NCBI GenBank assembly: GCA_934661135.1 | Contig: CAKUJA010000042.1 | Coordinates: 1-18,990 of the forward strand | Length of the DNA stretch: 18,990 nucleotides | DNA from: an uncultured Oscillospiraceae bacterium | Lineage (GTDB): Bacteria > Bacillota > Clostridia > Oscillospirales > Oscillospiraceae | Reading direction: 5' to 3' | Part shown: positions 7,415 through 14,397 of the stretch, in pieces | How the letters are laid out: the number at the start of each line of letters is the position of its first letter | Position numbering within the stretch: position 1 is the first letter of the stretch | Program-made: the position numbers and the translations under genes | The notes under the pieces: generated by a model | The model's input: the letters and a program-made list of their open reading frames with translations, nothing else | Database searches by the model: none | What the model was told of the DNA's origin: nothing

Positions 7415-7443
7415 ATTTTACCAAAACAACAGAATTTATGCAA
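7415..7443 (-). promoter_or_regulatory. Probable fba promoter
   Basis: On the minus strand, TTGCAT (7438-7443), a 17-bp spacer and TAAAAT (7415-7420) lie about 55 bp upstream of the ATG. A second candidate -10, TATACA, lies nearer the start but has no good -35. Confidence 0.5.
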
Positions 7444-7451
7444 TAGATGAA

Positions 7452-7480
7452 TTTACAATTTCCTGCTTTTATGTTATATT
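7452..7480 (+). promoter_or_regulatory. Promoter of the phosphofructokinase gene
   Basis: TTTACA (7452-7457), a 17-bp spacer and TATATT (7475-7480) give a leader of about 50 nt before the ATG at 7537. Confidence 0.65.
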
Positions 7481-7536
7481 TCTTTTGGTTAATTTGAATT
7501 GAAGAACAAACCATCAGTTTTTAGGAGGATACTATT

Positions 7537-8775
7537 ATGTGTGCTATGCTCAAAGGTTCTCTGATTATCGGTCAGTCCGGCGGCCCGTCGTCCGTCATCA
7601 ACGCGTCCGCGTATGGCGTCATCCGCACCGCGCTGGATTCTGACTGCATCACCAAGGTCTACGGCGCCTACCACGGCATCAAGGGCGTTCTGGACGATCA
7701 GCTCCTCTGCATGGACGAGGAAGATCGTGCAGAGCTCGACCGCCTGCCCTATACCCCGTCGTCCGCGCTCGGCTCCTGCCGCTACAAAATCGCCGATCCT
7801 GATGTCGACGACACCGACTACAAGCGCATCCTCGAGATCTTCAAGAAGTATGACGTTCGTTATTTCTGCTACAACGGCGGCAACGACTCCATGGACACCT
7901 GCAACAAGATCTCCAAGTATATGAACAAGGTTGGCTATGAGTGCCGCGTCATGGGCGTACCCAAGACCATCGACAACGACCTGTTCGGCACCGACCATTG
8001 CCCGGGTTATGCTTCCGCCGCGAAGTATATCGCCACCAGCGCGATGGAGGTTGCCCGCGATTCCCGCGTCTACAACATCGGCCAGATCACCGTCATTGAG
8101 TGCATGGGTCGTCATGCCGGCTGGCTGACCGCCGCTGCCGCACTGGCTAACGCGAAGGAGCCGTGCGTCGACTTCATCTATCTGCCCGAGGTCGACTTCG
8201 ATATGGACAAGTTCGTCGCTGACGTCTCCGAATGCTACAAGAAGAACGGCAACTGCATCGTCGCCGTCTCCGAGGGCATCCACTATGCCGACGGCCGCTT
8301 CGTCTCCGAAGCAAAGACCGCCGCAACTGACGGCTTCGGCCACGCACAGCTCGGCGGCCTTGCCGCGCTGTTGGCAAACGTCGTCAAGGAAAAGACCGGC
8401 GCGAAGGTTCGCGGCATTGAGCTGAGCCTGCTCCAGCGCTGCGCTGCGCACTGCGCATCCCAGACTGACATCGACGAGTCCTTCATGTCCGGCAAGACCG
8501 CTGTGGAGGAGATGCTCGCCGGCGTGACCGACAAGATGGTCGGCTTCGAGTGCGACCGCACCAACGGCTACACCTGCCGTGCGAAGCTGTTCAATCTGAG
8601 CGACGTTGCCAACTTCGAGAAGAAATTCCCGAAGGAATGGATCAACGCCGAGGGCAACAACGTCACCGCCGACTTCACTGCCTACGCGCTGCCGCTGATT
8701 CAGGGCGAGACCAAGCTCGAAAAAGAGGACGGCCTGCCCCGCTTTGCCCGCCTGAAGAAGGTTTTTGCCAAGTAA
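7537..8775 (+). CDS. 6-phosphofructokinase family, predicted pyrophosphate-dependent
   Basis: A 412-residue phosphofructokinase that phosphorylates fructose-6-phosphate in the cytosol. The N-terminal GQSGGPSSVINAS (12-24) and the catalytic PKTIDND (142-148, Asp146 as base) are clear, as is MGRHAGWL (190-197 region). Two positions discriminate the phosphoryl donor. The ATP-type GGDG motif is GGND here (114-117), placing Asp117 at E. coli Gly104. The ATP-type PGTIDND is PKTIDND, placing Lys143 at Gly124. Both match pyrophosphate-dependent enzymes, and length is also nearer to that class than to the 320-residue ATP enzymes. The ATG at 7537 has AGGAGG eight bases upstream. It is monocistronic with its own promoter and terminator, divergent from fba. 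Confidence 0.92.
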   Translation: MCAMLKGSLIIGQSGGPSSVINASAYGVIRTALDSDCITKVYGAYHGIKGVLDDQLLCMDEEDRAELDRLPYTPSSALGSCRYKIADPDVDDTDYKRILEIFKKYDVRYFCYNGGNDSMDTCNKISKYMNKVGYECRVMGVPKTIDNDLFGTDHCPGYASAAKYIATSAMEVARDSRVYNIGQITVIECMGRHAGWLTAAAALANAKEPCVDFIYLPEVDFDMDKFVADVSECYKKNGNCIVAVSEGIHYADGRFVSEAKTAATDGFGHAQLGGLAALLANVVKEKTGAKVRGIELSLLQRCAAHCASQTDIDESFMSGKTAVEEMLAGVTDKMVGFECDRTNGYTCRAKLFNLSDVANFEKKFPKEWINAEGNNVTADFTAYALPLIQGETKLEKEDGLPRFARLKKVFAK

Positions 8776-8800
8776 GCACCGATCGCACTGTATATCATCG

Positions 8801-8839
8801 CCGCCCGCCGGATGCTCCGGCGGGCGGCTTTTCATTTTC
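8801..8839 (+). terminator. Terminator of the phosphofructokinase gene
   Basis: A 12-bp GC-rich perfect stem CCGCCCGCCGGA (8801-8812) / 8816-8827 with a TGC loop, then CTTTTCATTTT. Confidence 0.9.
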
Positions 8840-8867
8840 GGAAATCGGATGGTGCTCCACCGTTTTC

Positions 8868-8909
8868 ACAAAAAACCTGCCGTCCGCGCGTTATGCGGAC
8901 GGCAGGTTT
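8868..8909 (-). terminator. Terminator of nadE
   Basis: Stem AAACCTGCCGTCCGC (8873-8887) / 8895-8909 with a 7-nt loop. On the minus strand it is followed by a T-run. It lies 15 bp beyond the nadE stop. Confidence 0.88.
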
Positions 8910-8923
8910 GATTGAAACTCAAC

Positions 8924-9652
8924 TCAATCGTGATAGACCGCAGCGCCGGTGCGCTTGTGCTCGGAGCGCGCATGATAGCGCTCGATCACGGCGCGGTCTG
9001 CGTCGTTTGCTTCGCCGGTCATCAGGAAACGGTCGATTGCGGCATAGGTCACGCCCATTTCCGCTTCGTCGGTCTGTCCCTCGAACAGGCCGGCAGAGGG
9101 AGCCTTGTCGATGATGCTCTGCGGTGCATTGAGATAGCGCAGGAATTCATAGATCTCCGTCACTGTGAGATCGGCAATCGGGTTGAGGTCGTAGGCGCCG
9201 TCGCCCCATTTGGTGAAGTAACCCATGTAGGCTTCGGAACGGTTGCCGGTGCCGGCTACCAGCCGCCCCTCCGCCGCGGCCACGGCGTAGACCGTCGCCA
9301 TACGCAGGCGCGGATTGATGTTCACAAGCGCCTGCTGGTTCAGCTCCGTCACCTGGGCGAGCGCCTTGACAAGCGTCTGCTTTGTCTCCGTGATGTCGAC
9401 GGTGCGGTTTTCAATGTCAAACTGGCGGGCAACCTCGCCGCCGTCGTCCATGTCGATGCCGAAGTTTCGCTTCGACTCACACGGCATCATAATGCCGACG
9501 GTATTGTCGCAGGCCTTTTTGCAGAGGATTCCGACCAGTGCCGAATCCTTACCGCCGGAATTGCCAAAGACAATCCCCTTTGCTCCGGACTGCTGCAACA
9601 CGTTCTGAATGAACGCAACTCTTTTTTCCAGTTCTACCGCATAATCACGCAT
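8924..9652 (-). CDS. nadE: NH3-dependent NAD+ synthetase
   Basis: A 242-residue cytosolic enzyme that amidates deamido-NAD+ with ammonia and ATP, the last step of NAD synthesis. The ATP pyrophosphatase P-loop reads GNSGGKDSALV (30-40). The GTGNRSEAYMGYFTKWGDGAYDLNPIADL block and the SAGLFEGQTDEAEMG block are typical of NadE. There is no N-terminal nitrilase (glutaminase) domain, so ammonia must be the direct donor. Length fits the short, single-domain class. The ATG at 9652 is preceded by GAGGAGG nine bases away. It has its own promoter at 9680-9708 and a terminator, and is divergent from the YhhN gene. Confidence 0.95.
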   Translation of the reverse strand: MRDYAVELEKRVAFIQNVLQQSGAKGIVFGNSGGKDSALVGILCKKACDNTVGIMMPCESKRNFGIDMDDGGEVARQFDIENRTVDITETKQTLVKALAQVTELNQQALVNINPRLRMATVYAVAAAEGRLVAGTGNRSEAYMGYFTKWGDGAYDLNPIADLTVTEIYEFLRYLNAPQSIIDKAPSAGLFEGQTDEAEMGVTYAAIDRFLMTGEANDADRAVIERYHARSEHKRTGAAVYHD

Positions 9653-9679
9653 CGCGATCTGCCTCCTCGGTTTTTTTCT

Positions 9680-9708
9680 ATCTTACGCCATGGCGCGTTC
9701 CCTGTCAA
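9680..9708 (-). promoter_or_regulatory. nadE promoter
   Basis: On the minus strand, a perfect TTGACA (9703-9708), a 17-bp spacer and TAAGAT (9680-9685) lie about 28 bp upstream of the ATG. Confidence 0.75.
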
Positions 9709-9725
9709 TTTCTTTTCCGACAAAT

Positions 9726-9754
9726 TTGACAGCATTTTCCGCGTATGATATGAT
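9726..9754 (+). promoter_or_regulatory. Promoter of the YhhN-family gene
   Basis: A perfect TTGACA (9726-9731), a 17-bp spacer and TATGAT (9749-9754) lie 30 bp upstream of the ATG at 9785. Confidence 0.82.
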
Positions 9755-9784
9755 AAAACTTGAAAAAAGGAAGGAGACTGCGCC

Positions 9785-10465
9785 ATGTTTCTGATTTTAT
9801 TGATTGCAGCCGGCTGCATTTTGGAAACGCTGTTCATCATGCAGTCCTACCGGCGGCGCAATCTGCCAGGCATCATTCTGAAAACCGCTGCATCGCTGAT
9901 GTTCGTGCTGCTCGGCCTTCAGTGCATCCGCATCTGCGGCGAAAGCATCTACGCATTCTATGTCCTGATCGGTCTGCTGTTCGGAATGCTCGGCGATCTG
10001 CTGCTTGCGCTGCGCTTTCTCTCCAAACGGCTGCATAACGTCTGGTTTGTCAGCGGAACCCTCGCCTTTTTCATCGGCCATATCTTCTACGTGCTCGCCG
10101 TGCTGACCGCCGCGCCGCGCGCCTGGACGTACGCAATTCCGATTACGCTGGTGGCGCTGGCCGTAGCCGGGTATTACTCCCACGCGATGGAGGTCAAGGC
10201 CGGGAAGATCATGCCGCTCGGCGTGGTGTATATCGGCTGCGTGATTTTCGTCGCGGCCTGCGCGCTGACTGGCGCACTGCTGAGCGGAAGCCGCGCGCTG
10301 TTCCTGTTTTTCCTCGGCGGTCTCTGCTTCAGCCTGAGCGACAATATGCTCGTCGTGCTCTCGTTCGGCAAAAACGACAGTCCCTACCGCAACGCGGTGC
10401 TGCACGTGCTCTATTACATAGCGCAGGTTTTCATTGCGCTCAGCATTCTCTTTTACGTGCCCTGA
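9785..10465 (+). CDS. YhhN family integral membrane protein (lysoplasmalogenase-like)
   Basis: A 226-residue polytopic membrane protein of the YhhN/TMEM86 family. Animal members hydrolyse lysoplasmalogens; bacterial roles are less certain, although plasmalogens do occur in anaerobic Clostridia. About seven to eight hydrophobic spans fill the sequence. Family landmarks are GMLGDLLLAL (near 76-85), FFIGHIFYVLA (near 95-105), a late GGLCFSLSDNML segment (near 178-189) with the conserved Asp, and YYIAQVFIALSI near the end. The ATG at 9785 has AAGGAG upstream and its own consensus-like promoter. It is monocistronic, followed by a small hairpin at 10493-10509 and a terminator at 10532. The enzyme activity is inferred from the family only. 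Confidence 0.85.
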   Translation: MFLILLIAAGCILETLFIMQSYRRRNLPGIILKTAASLMFVLLGLQCIRICGESIYAFYVLIGLLFGMLGDLLLALRFLSKRLHNVWFVSGTLAFFIGHIFYVLAVLTAAPRAWTYAIPITLVALAVAGYYSHAMEVKAGKIMPLGVVYIGCVIFVAACALTGALLSGSRALFLFFLGGLCFSLSDNMLVVLSFGKNDSPYRNAVLHVLYYIAQVFIALSILFYVP

Positions 10466-10531
10466 CGCGGCAAACCCCTTGAGATTTCAGCACTCTACTG
10501 ACAGTAGAGCCGCATTCTCGGAACTGGAACC

Positions 10532-10570
10532 ACCGGCTTTCCGCACAGGAGAGCCGGTTTTCTGTTCTTT
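10532..10570 (+). terminator. Terminator after the YhhN-family gene
   Basis: An 11-bp stem ACCGGCTTTCC (10532-10542) / GGAGAGCCGGT (10548-10558) with one G-U pair and a 5-nt loop, then TTTTCTGTTCTTT. Confidence 0.85.
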
Positions 10571-10644
10571 CGGGAGACTTTTTCCGCCGTCTGGCTTACA
10601 CTGGAAGCATGAAAAAGCTGCTCAAGCGCAAGGGGGATTCAACG

Positions 10645-11307
10645 ATGAAAAAACTCATTTTGTTCGGTGACTCCATCATCAAGGGCGTTACCTTTAACGG
10701 CACAGGCTACCACCTCTGCCCTGACCACGACCTGCCGCAGCTCCAAGCGCGCGGTATTGAAATTGAGAACCACACGAAGATGGGCGCAACGATTCAAGAC
10801 GGTCTGCGCAGCATGGAAAGGCATCTTCATGCCTGCGATACCCAGACAACCGTCCTGCTCGGCTACGGCGGCAACGACTGCGACTACAACTGGCAGGCCA
10901 TCTCCGACGCACCGGACGCTGAGCACCAGCCGAACGTCGCGCCGCAGACCTTCATCGAGAGCTTCCGCAAGGCCATCCGCCGCGCGCAGGACGCGGGCGC
11001 AATGGTCGCGGTCGCGTCGCTCGTCCCGCTCGACTCGGAGCGCTACCTGCGCTTCATCAGCAAGGGGCGCGACGGCGGTAAGATCCTGCACTGGCTCGGC
11101 GATGCGGAGCACCTCTACCGCTGGCAGGAATACTACAATTCGCTGGCTGTCCAAATGGCGCGCGCGTTCGGCTGCCGGATTGTCGATCTGCGCAGTGCGT
11201 TCCTGCAAAGCCGTAACTTCCCGGCGCTGCTCTGTCCCGACGGCATCCACCCGACGGAACAGGGATATACGCTCGCTCACCAGACGCTTGCCGCCGCCAT
11301 GTATTGA
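10645..11307 (+). CDS. SGNH/GDSL hydrolase (esterase-like)
   Basis: A 220-residue SGNH-fold hydrolase, probably a cytosolic esterase or deacylase; no signal peptide is present. Block I is FGDSI (residues 6-10, nucleophile Ser9), block III is GYGGND with the oxyanion Asn, and block V is DGIHPTEQGY near the end with the catalytic Asp-x-x-His. An upstream in-frame ATG at 10609 would add 12 residues, but its ribosome site is poorly spaced. The ATG at 10645 has AAGGGGG eight bases upstream and gives a start typical of the family (MKKLILFGDS), so I chose it. The gene stands alone between two terminators. The substrate cannot be read from the sequence. Confidence 0.88.
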   Translation: MKKLILFGDSIIKGVTFNGTGYHLCPDHDLPQLQARGIEIENHTKMGATIQDGLRSMERHLHACDTQTTVLLGYGGNDCDYNWQAISDAPDAEHQPNVAPQTFIESFRKAIRRAQDAGAMVAVASLVPLDSERYLRFISKGRDGGKILHWLGDAEHLYRWQEYYNSLAVQMARAFGCRIVDLRSAFLQSRNFPALLCPDGIHPTEQGYTLAHQTLAAAMY

Positions 11308-11327
11308 CGTTTGAAATTGCAGATTGC

Positions 11328-11358
11328 AAATGGGTCCCCTACCGGAGACCCATTTTTT
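11328..11358 (+). terminator. Terminator of the SGNH hydrolase gene
   Basis: A 9-bp stem AAATGGGTC (11328-11336) / GACCCATTT (11347-11355), continuing into a T-run of eight. It starts 20 bp after the stop. Confidence 0.88.
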
Positions 11359-11510
11359 GATTTCAAAAGATGATTCCGAAAAACGTGGCGGTCAGCACTC
11401 CGGTGTCTCCGAAATGCGAAAGAATCGGGCAGACGGATGAAGGCCGAGATCTTCTGCGTCAAATTCAAGACTACGGTTGCACCGTGCCCTCTTTCTTTTC
11501 TTGGGAGATT

Positions 11511-11572
11511 GAACCCATTCTTTTCTTTCTGGCTGAGAAAGAAAAGAATGAGTTCAAAAAAGGCGTTTCTTC
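11511..11572. repeat. ATTCTTTTC hairpin repeat, full copy
   Basis: GAACCCATTCTTTTCTTTCT (11511-11530) pairs with 11536-11555 with one mismatch across a 5-nt loop. The A-run and GGCGTTTCTT that follow match 6321-6341. It is the same family as 6241-6341, about 5 kb away. Confidence 0.75.
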
Positions 11573-11596
11573 GGATGCGGAGAGAAATAAAAGGAA

Positions 11597-11656
11597 ACCC
11601 TCTCAGTCACGGCTGCACCGTGACAGCTTCCCTTTCATAAGGGGAGCCTTTTGCTG
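11597..11656. repeat. CAGTCACGGC double-hairpin repeat, second copy
   Basis: CCCTCTCAGTCACGGC, then GTGACAGCTTCCC and GGGGAGCCTTTTGCTGC, matches the right arm of the repeat at 527-596. There are two hairpins: GTCACGG/CCGTGAC (11606-11624) and GCTTCCC/GGGGAGC (about 11626-11647, one G-U pair). Differences in the loops are largely compensated within the stems. Confidence 0.78.
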
Positions 11657-11735
11657 CGGCAGCAGGTGTAGGCTGACACGGACATCGGCTCCTACGAACC
11701 GAAACAACGTGCCGCAAAATGATTTATACAGCGGA

Positions 11736-12800
11736 TCACTCCACACAGCTATGGGCGCGATACCCCTGCGCCATGGCGTCCCATACCGTCTCAAAGCGCA
11801 CCTGGTTCTGCTCCGCCGGGCAGCTACGGCAGGTGGAGACGTGGAAAATCCGCGAATTTTTGTTGCCGATATAGATCTGCGGCGCGTCCTCGATCGTCGG
11901 ATTGATCTGCGCGTCCGCCGCCGTGCGCTCGGTTTCAAAGGTCACGCTCTTGCCGTCGCTGACGGCGTGCACCACCCCCTGCAAATCCGTGCGAAACAGC
12001 TTGACGTCCGCGTCGCGCAGGCGGCTGAGCGCGGCTTCCGTCGGGTGGCCGTAGGAATTATCCGCACCGACGGAGATCACGCCGTACTCCGGCATGACCT
12101 CGCGCAGAAAGACATAGCCGGTCGATCCCGCGCTGCCGTGGTGGCCGACCTTGAGCACCGTGGCGTCCAGCTTCGCGCCGGACTCCACCAGCTCGTCCTC
12201 GGCGGTGATGCCCATGTCGCCGGTGAACAGAAACGACGTATCGCCGTAGTCTACGCGCAGGACGATGGAGTTTTCATTGTTGTTTTCATAGTCGCGCAGC
12301 GGCCCGAGCACCGTGACCTCCGCGCCGCCAAGCTGGAACGTATCGCCGGCGGACGGAAGCTCGACCTGTTTCCCCTGCTCCCCGGCATATTTCAGGAAAT
12401 TGGAAAACGCGCGCGTCCCATACTCCGTGGTGCTCGACCAGACGTGCTCCGCCGGGAACCTCGCCAGCACGCCGGCCAGTCCGCCGACGTGATCTTCGTC
12501 GCAGTGGGTATTGATAACATAGTCCAGCGACGTGACGCCGTACTGCGCAAGGCTGGCCACGACGTAGCTCGCGTCATCCACATTGCCGCCGTCGATGAGC
12601 ATCGCTTCGCCGTCGCAGAGCAGCAGGCTGGCGTCCGCCTGCCCCACGTCCAGAAACCAGACCTGCAGCTCGCCGTCCGGGTACGTCTGCGCTGTCTGCT
12701 CCTGCGGCAGCAGCACTCTCCCCAGTGCCAACAGCAATACGAGCACCACCAGCGCCGCCACCGGCGCCCCTGCGTTTTTCCGATTTGCTTTTCTCGCCAT
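11736..12800 (-). CDS. ComEC-like metallo-beta-lactamase fold protein with C-terminal Ada-type zinc module
   Basis: A 354-residue protein with an N-terminal hydrophobic segment (about 12-32), probably a signal anchor, so the enzyme domain should face outward. The metallo-beta-lactamase domain resembles the hydrolase part of ComEC. It has FLDVGQADASLL (49-60), THCDEDHVGG (98-107) with His99, Asp103 and His104 as metal ligands, TGDMG (193-197), VGHHGS (218-223) and YGHP near 250. The C-terminus (about 309-354, IGNKNSRIFH..C..C) matches the short cysteine-rich module found at the end of many Firmicutes homologues and resembling the Ada metal-binding domain. An in-frame TTG lies at 12824, but ATG 12800 with GGAG five bases upstream is the better start. 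A role in nucleic-acid or phosphodiester hydrolysis is likely from the family, not shown. Confidence 0.85.
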   Translation of the reverse strand: MARKANRKNAGAPVAALVVLVLLLALGRVLLPQEQTAQTYPDGELQVWFLDVGQADASLLLCDGEAMLIDGGNVDDASYVVASLAQYGVTSLDYVINTHCDEDHVGGLAGVLARFPAEHVWSSTTEYGTRAFSNFLKYAGEQGKQVELPSAGDTFQLGGAEVTVLGPLRDYENNNENSIVLRVDYGDTSFLFTGDMGITAEDELVESGAKLDATVLKVGHHGSAGSTGYVFLREVMPEYGVISVGADNSYGHPTEAALSRLRDADVKLFRTDLQGVVHAVSDGKSVTFETERTAADAQINPTIEDAPQIYIGNKNSRIFHVSTCRSCPAEQNQVRFETVWDAMAQGYRAHSCVE

Positions 12801-12824
12801 ATACGCTCCAATCCGCACAGGCAA

Positions 12825-12857
12825 AAAAGAACGCCCCGGCTGCGGGGCGCCTTTTTG
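12825..12857. terminator. GC-rich hairpin between the E2-like gene and the metallo-beta-lactamase gene
   Basis: Stem CGCCCCG (12832-12838) / CGGGGCG (12843-12849). It is flanked by AAAAAAG on the left and CCTTTTT on the right, so it can terminate on either strand. It lies directly after the E2-like stop and only about 32 bp before the next ATG on the same strand. Confidence 0.75.
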
Positions 12858-14270
12858 TCACTCAATATCATGTACTACTTCCTCGGGCGGCACATCCAGC
12901 CGCTCCGGGTGGCTCATCAGGCGCTTCATATACTTCATCGTGGTCGCAAAGTAGAATCCATCGCAGATGCGCTCGTCGGTATTAACCGTATAATCTACAT
13001 ATTTCTTGCACACAACGGTGCCATCGTCCTCAATTTCATTTCTCCGGTACTTACAGCCGAACGCCACAAAGACCGGCAGATTACCGAAATCGTAGAGGTG
13101 GTGCACGATCGGCGGAATGCCAAGCGACCCCATCGAGGTGAAGAAGATCGAGCCGTGGAACGGACTGACCTCGAGCAGAAACTTGGGAAGCAGGCCGAAA
13201 TAGTCCATCAGCTTCAGCAGCCAGACCACAAATTTGAACAGCACACCCGGAATCAGCGAGAGTACCTTGGCAGTCTTGTCGAAGTCGCTGCCAAGCTCAT
13301 GTCCCTGAATTTCCTCCACGGCCTTGCTGAGCTTTTCGTAGACGTCGTAGGCCGTGTCGGTCGGCTTGAGGTGGATTTTCGCAATCGATTCCGATGCGTC
13401 GGTCGACATCGACAGCTTCACCGTCAGGCAAAACTGAATATCATCGTCGCGGGAATAGACGTGCTGGCCGGAGAGGAAGCGGTTAACCGCCGGATATTTC
13501 GCCACGACGCGGACATAGGCCGCGAGGAAAACGTGCATAATGCCGAAGCCGGTCAGTCCCTCCTTCCGCTTCTGGCGGATGTAGCGCTCCATAGCTGAGA
13601 TTTCAACCGAGTCGTGGATGCAGTTCGACGCCGGGACGCGGTTTGGCATGATATAGTTGGCGACGGTCTGCATCGGGTCGAGCGTGCGCAGGCGGCGGCC
13701 ATCCGTCCGGTCGCCCCACGTCGGGTGATATTTTCCGTCAAGATGAATCTGCATGGCAAGCGTTGCCAGCAGCGTGCCGAACAGCGTCAGCGTATCCGGC
13801 AGAACCGCGCGCATCTGCGTCCACTCCAGCGTGCGGAGCAGCACGCGGTGCGTATAGATCTGCACGGCGAGCGTCGCCGCGAGCAACAGCACCAGCGGCA
13901 CGTTGCTGCCCAGCGTTCCGCTGACCGTCACCGCATAAAACGCGGCGATCGCCAGAAACGCAATCCAGAATACGAAGCGGATCGGCAGTGGAAGCGTGCT
14001 CATGGAAATTCGGATTCCATAGTAGAGCGCAAACAGAAACGCCGGAACCGCCGTGCGGAAGAAGCGTTCTTCGCCGCTGCAAAGTAAAATCAGCACATAG
14101 ATCAAACTGGCCGCAACCGGCAGCACAATTTGGAACCACACCGTCGCTGCGCCCGCGCCTTTCCCGCAGGAGACCGCAATGTGGAGTGCCGCCGAAGCCA
14201 GCAGAGCCAGCGCTGCCAGCCACGTAAATACGTTTTTTCGGCTGACAAAGTAAGAAACTCGTCTTTTCAT
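12858..14270 (-). CDS. Membrane protein fused to an E2/CAT-like acyltransferase domain
   Basis: A 470-residue two-part protein. Residues 1-175 hold about six hydrophobic spans (near 13-35, 43-64, 74-92, 98-118, 124-140, 158-175). Residues 180-470 resemble the catalytic domain of 2-oxo acid dehydrogenase E2, a fold shared with chloramphenicol acetyltransferase, and especially the Clostridia proteins annotated as E2 subunit without lipoyl domains. Landmarks are GRRLRTLDPMQTVANYIMPNR (191-211), HVFLAAYVRVVAKYPAVNRF (246-265), SPFHGSIFFTSMGSLGI (369-385) and TDERICDG (431-438). That last block corresponds to DHRxxDG of E2, but Glu433 replaces the catalytic His. No lipoyl or E3-binding domain and no E1/E3 genes are nearby, so it is unlikely to serve a dehydrogenase complex. 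In-frame ATGs at 14282 and 14294 fall in or before the promoter -10, so I start at 14270. Confidence 0.78.
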   Translation of the reverse strand: MKRRVSYFVSRKNVFTWLAALALLASAALHIAVSCGKGAGAATVWFQIVLPVAASLIYVLILLCSGEERFFRTAVPAFLFALYYGIRISMSTLPLPIRFVFWIAFLAIAAFYAVTVSGTLGSNVPLVLLLAATLAVQIYTHRVLLRTLEWTQMRAVLPDTLTLFGTLLATLAMQIHLDGKYHPTWGDRTDGRRLRTLDPMQTVANYIMPNRVPASNCIHDSVEISAMERYIRQKRKEGLTGFGIMHVFLAAYVRVVAKYPAVNRFLSGQHVYSRDDDIQFCLTVKLSMSTDASESIAKIHLKPTDTAYDVYEKLSKAVEEIQGHELGSDFDKTAKVLSLIPGVLFKFVVWLLKLMDYFGLLPKFLLEVSPFHGSIFFTSMGSLGIPPIVHHLYDFGNLPVFVAFGCKYRRNEIEDDGTVVCKKYVDYTVNTDERICDGFYFATTMKYMKRLMSHPERLDVPPEEVVHDIE

Positions 14271-14277
14271 ACATCCT

Positions 14278-14306
14278 ATCATACCAATGGGCATTCAAAA
14301 ATGCAA
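14278..14306 (-). promoter_or_regulatory. Promoter of the E2-like membrane gene; probable leaderless start
   Basis: On the minus strand, TTGCAT (14301-14306), a 17-bp spacer and TATGAT (14278-14283). Only 7 bp separate the -10 from ATG 14270, so transcription should begin at or within a base or two of the start codon. No spaced ribosome site is present. An overlapping TTGACA (14307-14312) is 23 bp from the -10, too far to pair with it. Confidence 0.55.
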
Positions 14307-14332
14307 TGTCAAATTTCCACGAAGATCAAAAT

Positions 14333-14364
14333 CTGCGCAGCCCTCCGCTTGGAAGGCTGCGCAG
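14333..14364 (-). terminator. Terminator hairpin after thrC
   Basis: A 14-bp stem CTGCGCAGCCCTCC (14333-14346) / GGAAGGCTGCGCAG (14351-14364) with one mismatch and a 4-nt loop. The minus-strand tail is ATTTTGATC, only moderately T-rich. It begins 33 bp beyond the thrC stop. Confidence 0.7.
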
Positions 14365-14397
14365 GAATGGGAAATAAGACGGAATATCCCGCAGGAC

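Larger units (their letters stand above)
11359..11735. other. Gene-free interval with repeats, between two convergent genes
   Basis: No credible gene lies between the SGNH terminator and the end of the metallo-beta-lactamase gene. Positions 11359-11500 hold no feature I recognise. On the minus strand there are short open stretches (one ending in hydrophobic GDTGVLTATFFG-like sequence at about 11365), which could be the worn end of a lost gene or an unrecognised repeat. Positions 11511-11572 and 11597-11656 are two different repeat families. I see no strong terminator for the minus-strand gene ending at 11736. Confidence 0.5.

Noticed and set aside
7489..8835. 448-codon minus-strand frame opposite phosphofructokinase
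   Set aside because: It spans the phosphofructokinase terminator and much of its promoter region; no domain is recognisable.
10609..10644. Upstream start of the SGNH hydrolase adding 12 residues
   Set aside because: GGAAG lies only about two bases before that ATG, whereas the internal ATG at 10645 has a strong, well-spaced site and a family-typical N-terminus.
11370..13598. 742-codon plus-strand open frame
   Set aside because: It runs antisense through two recognisable minus-strand genes and two non-coding repeats; its length reflects stop-codon depletion in GC-rich DNA.
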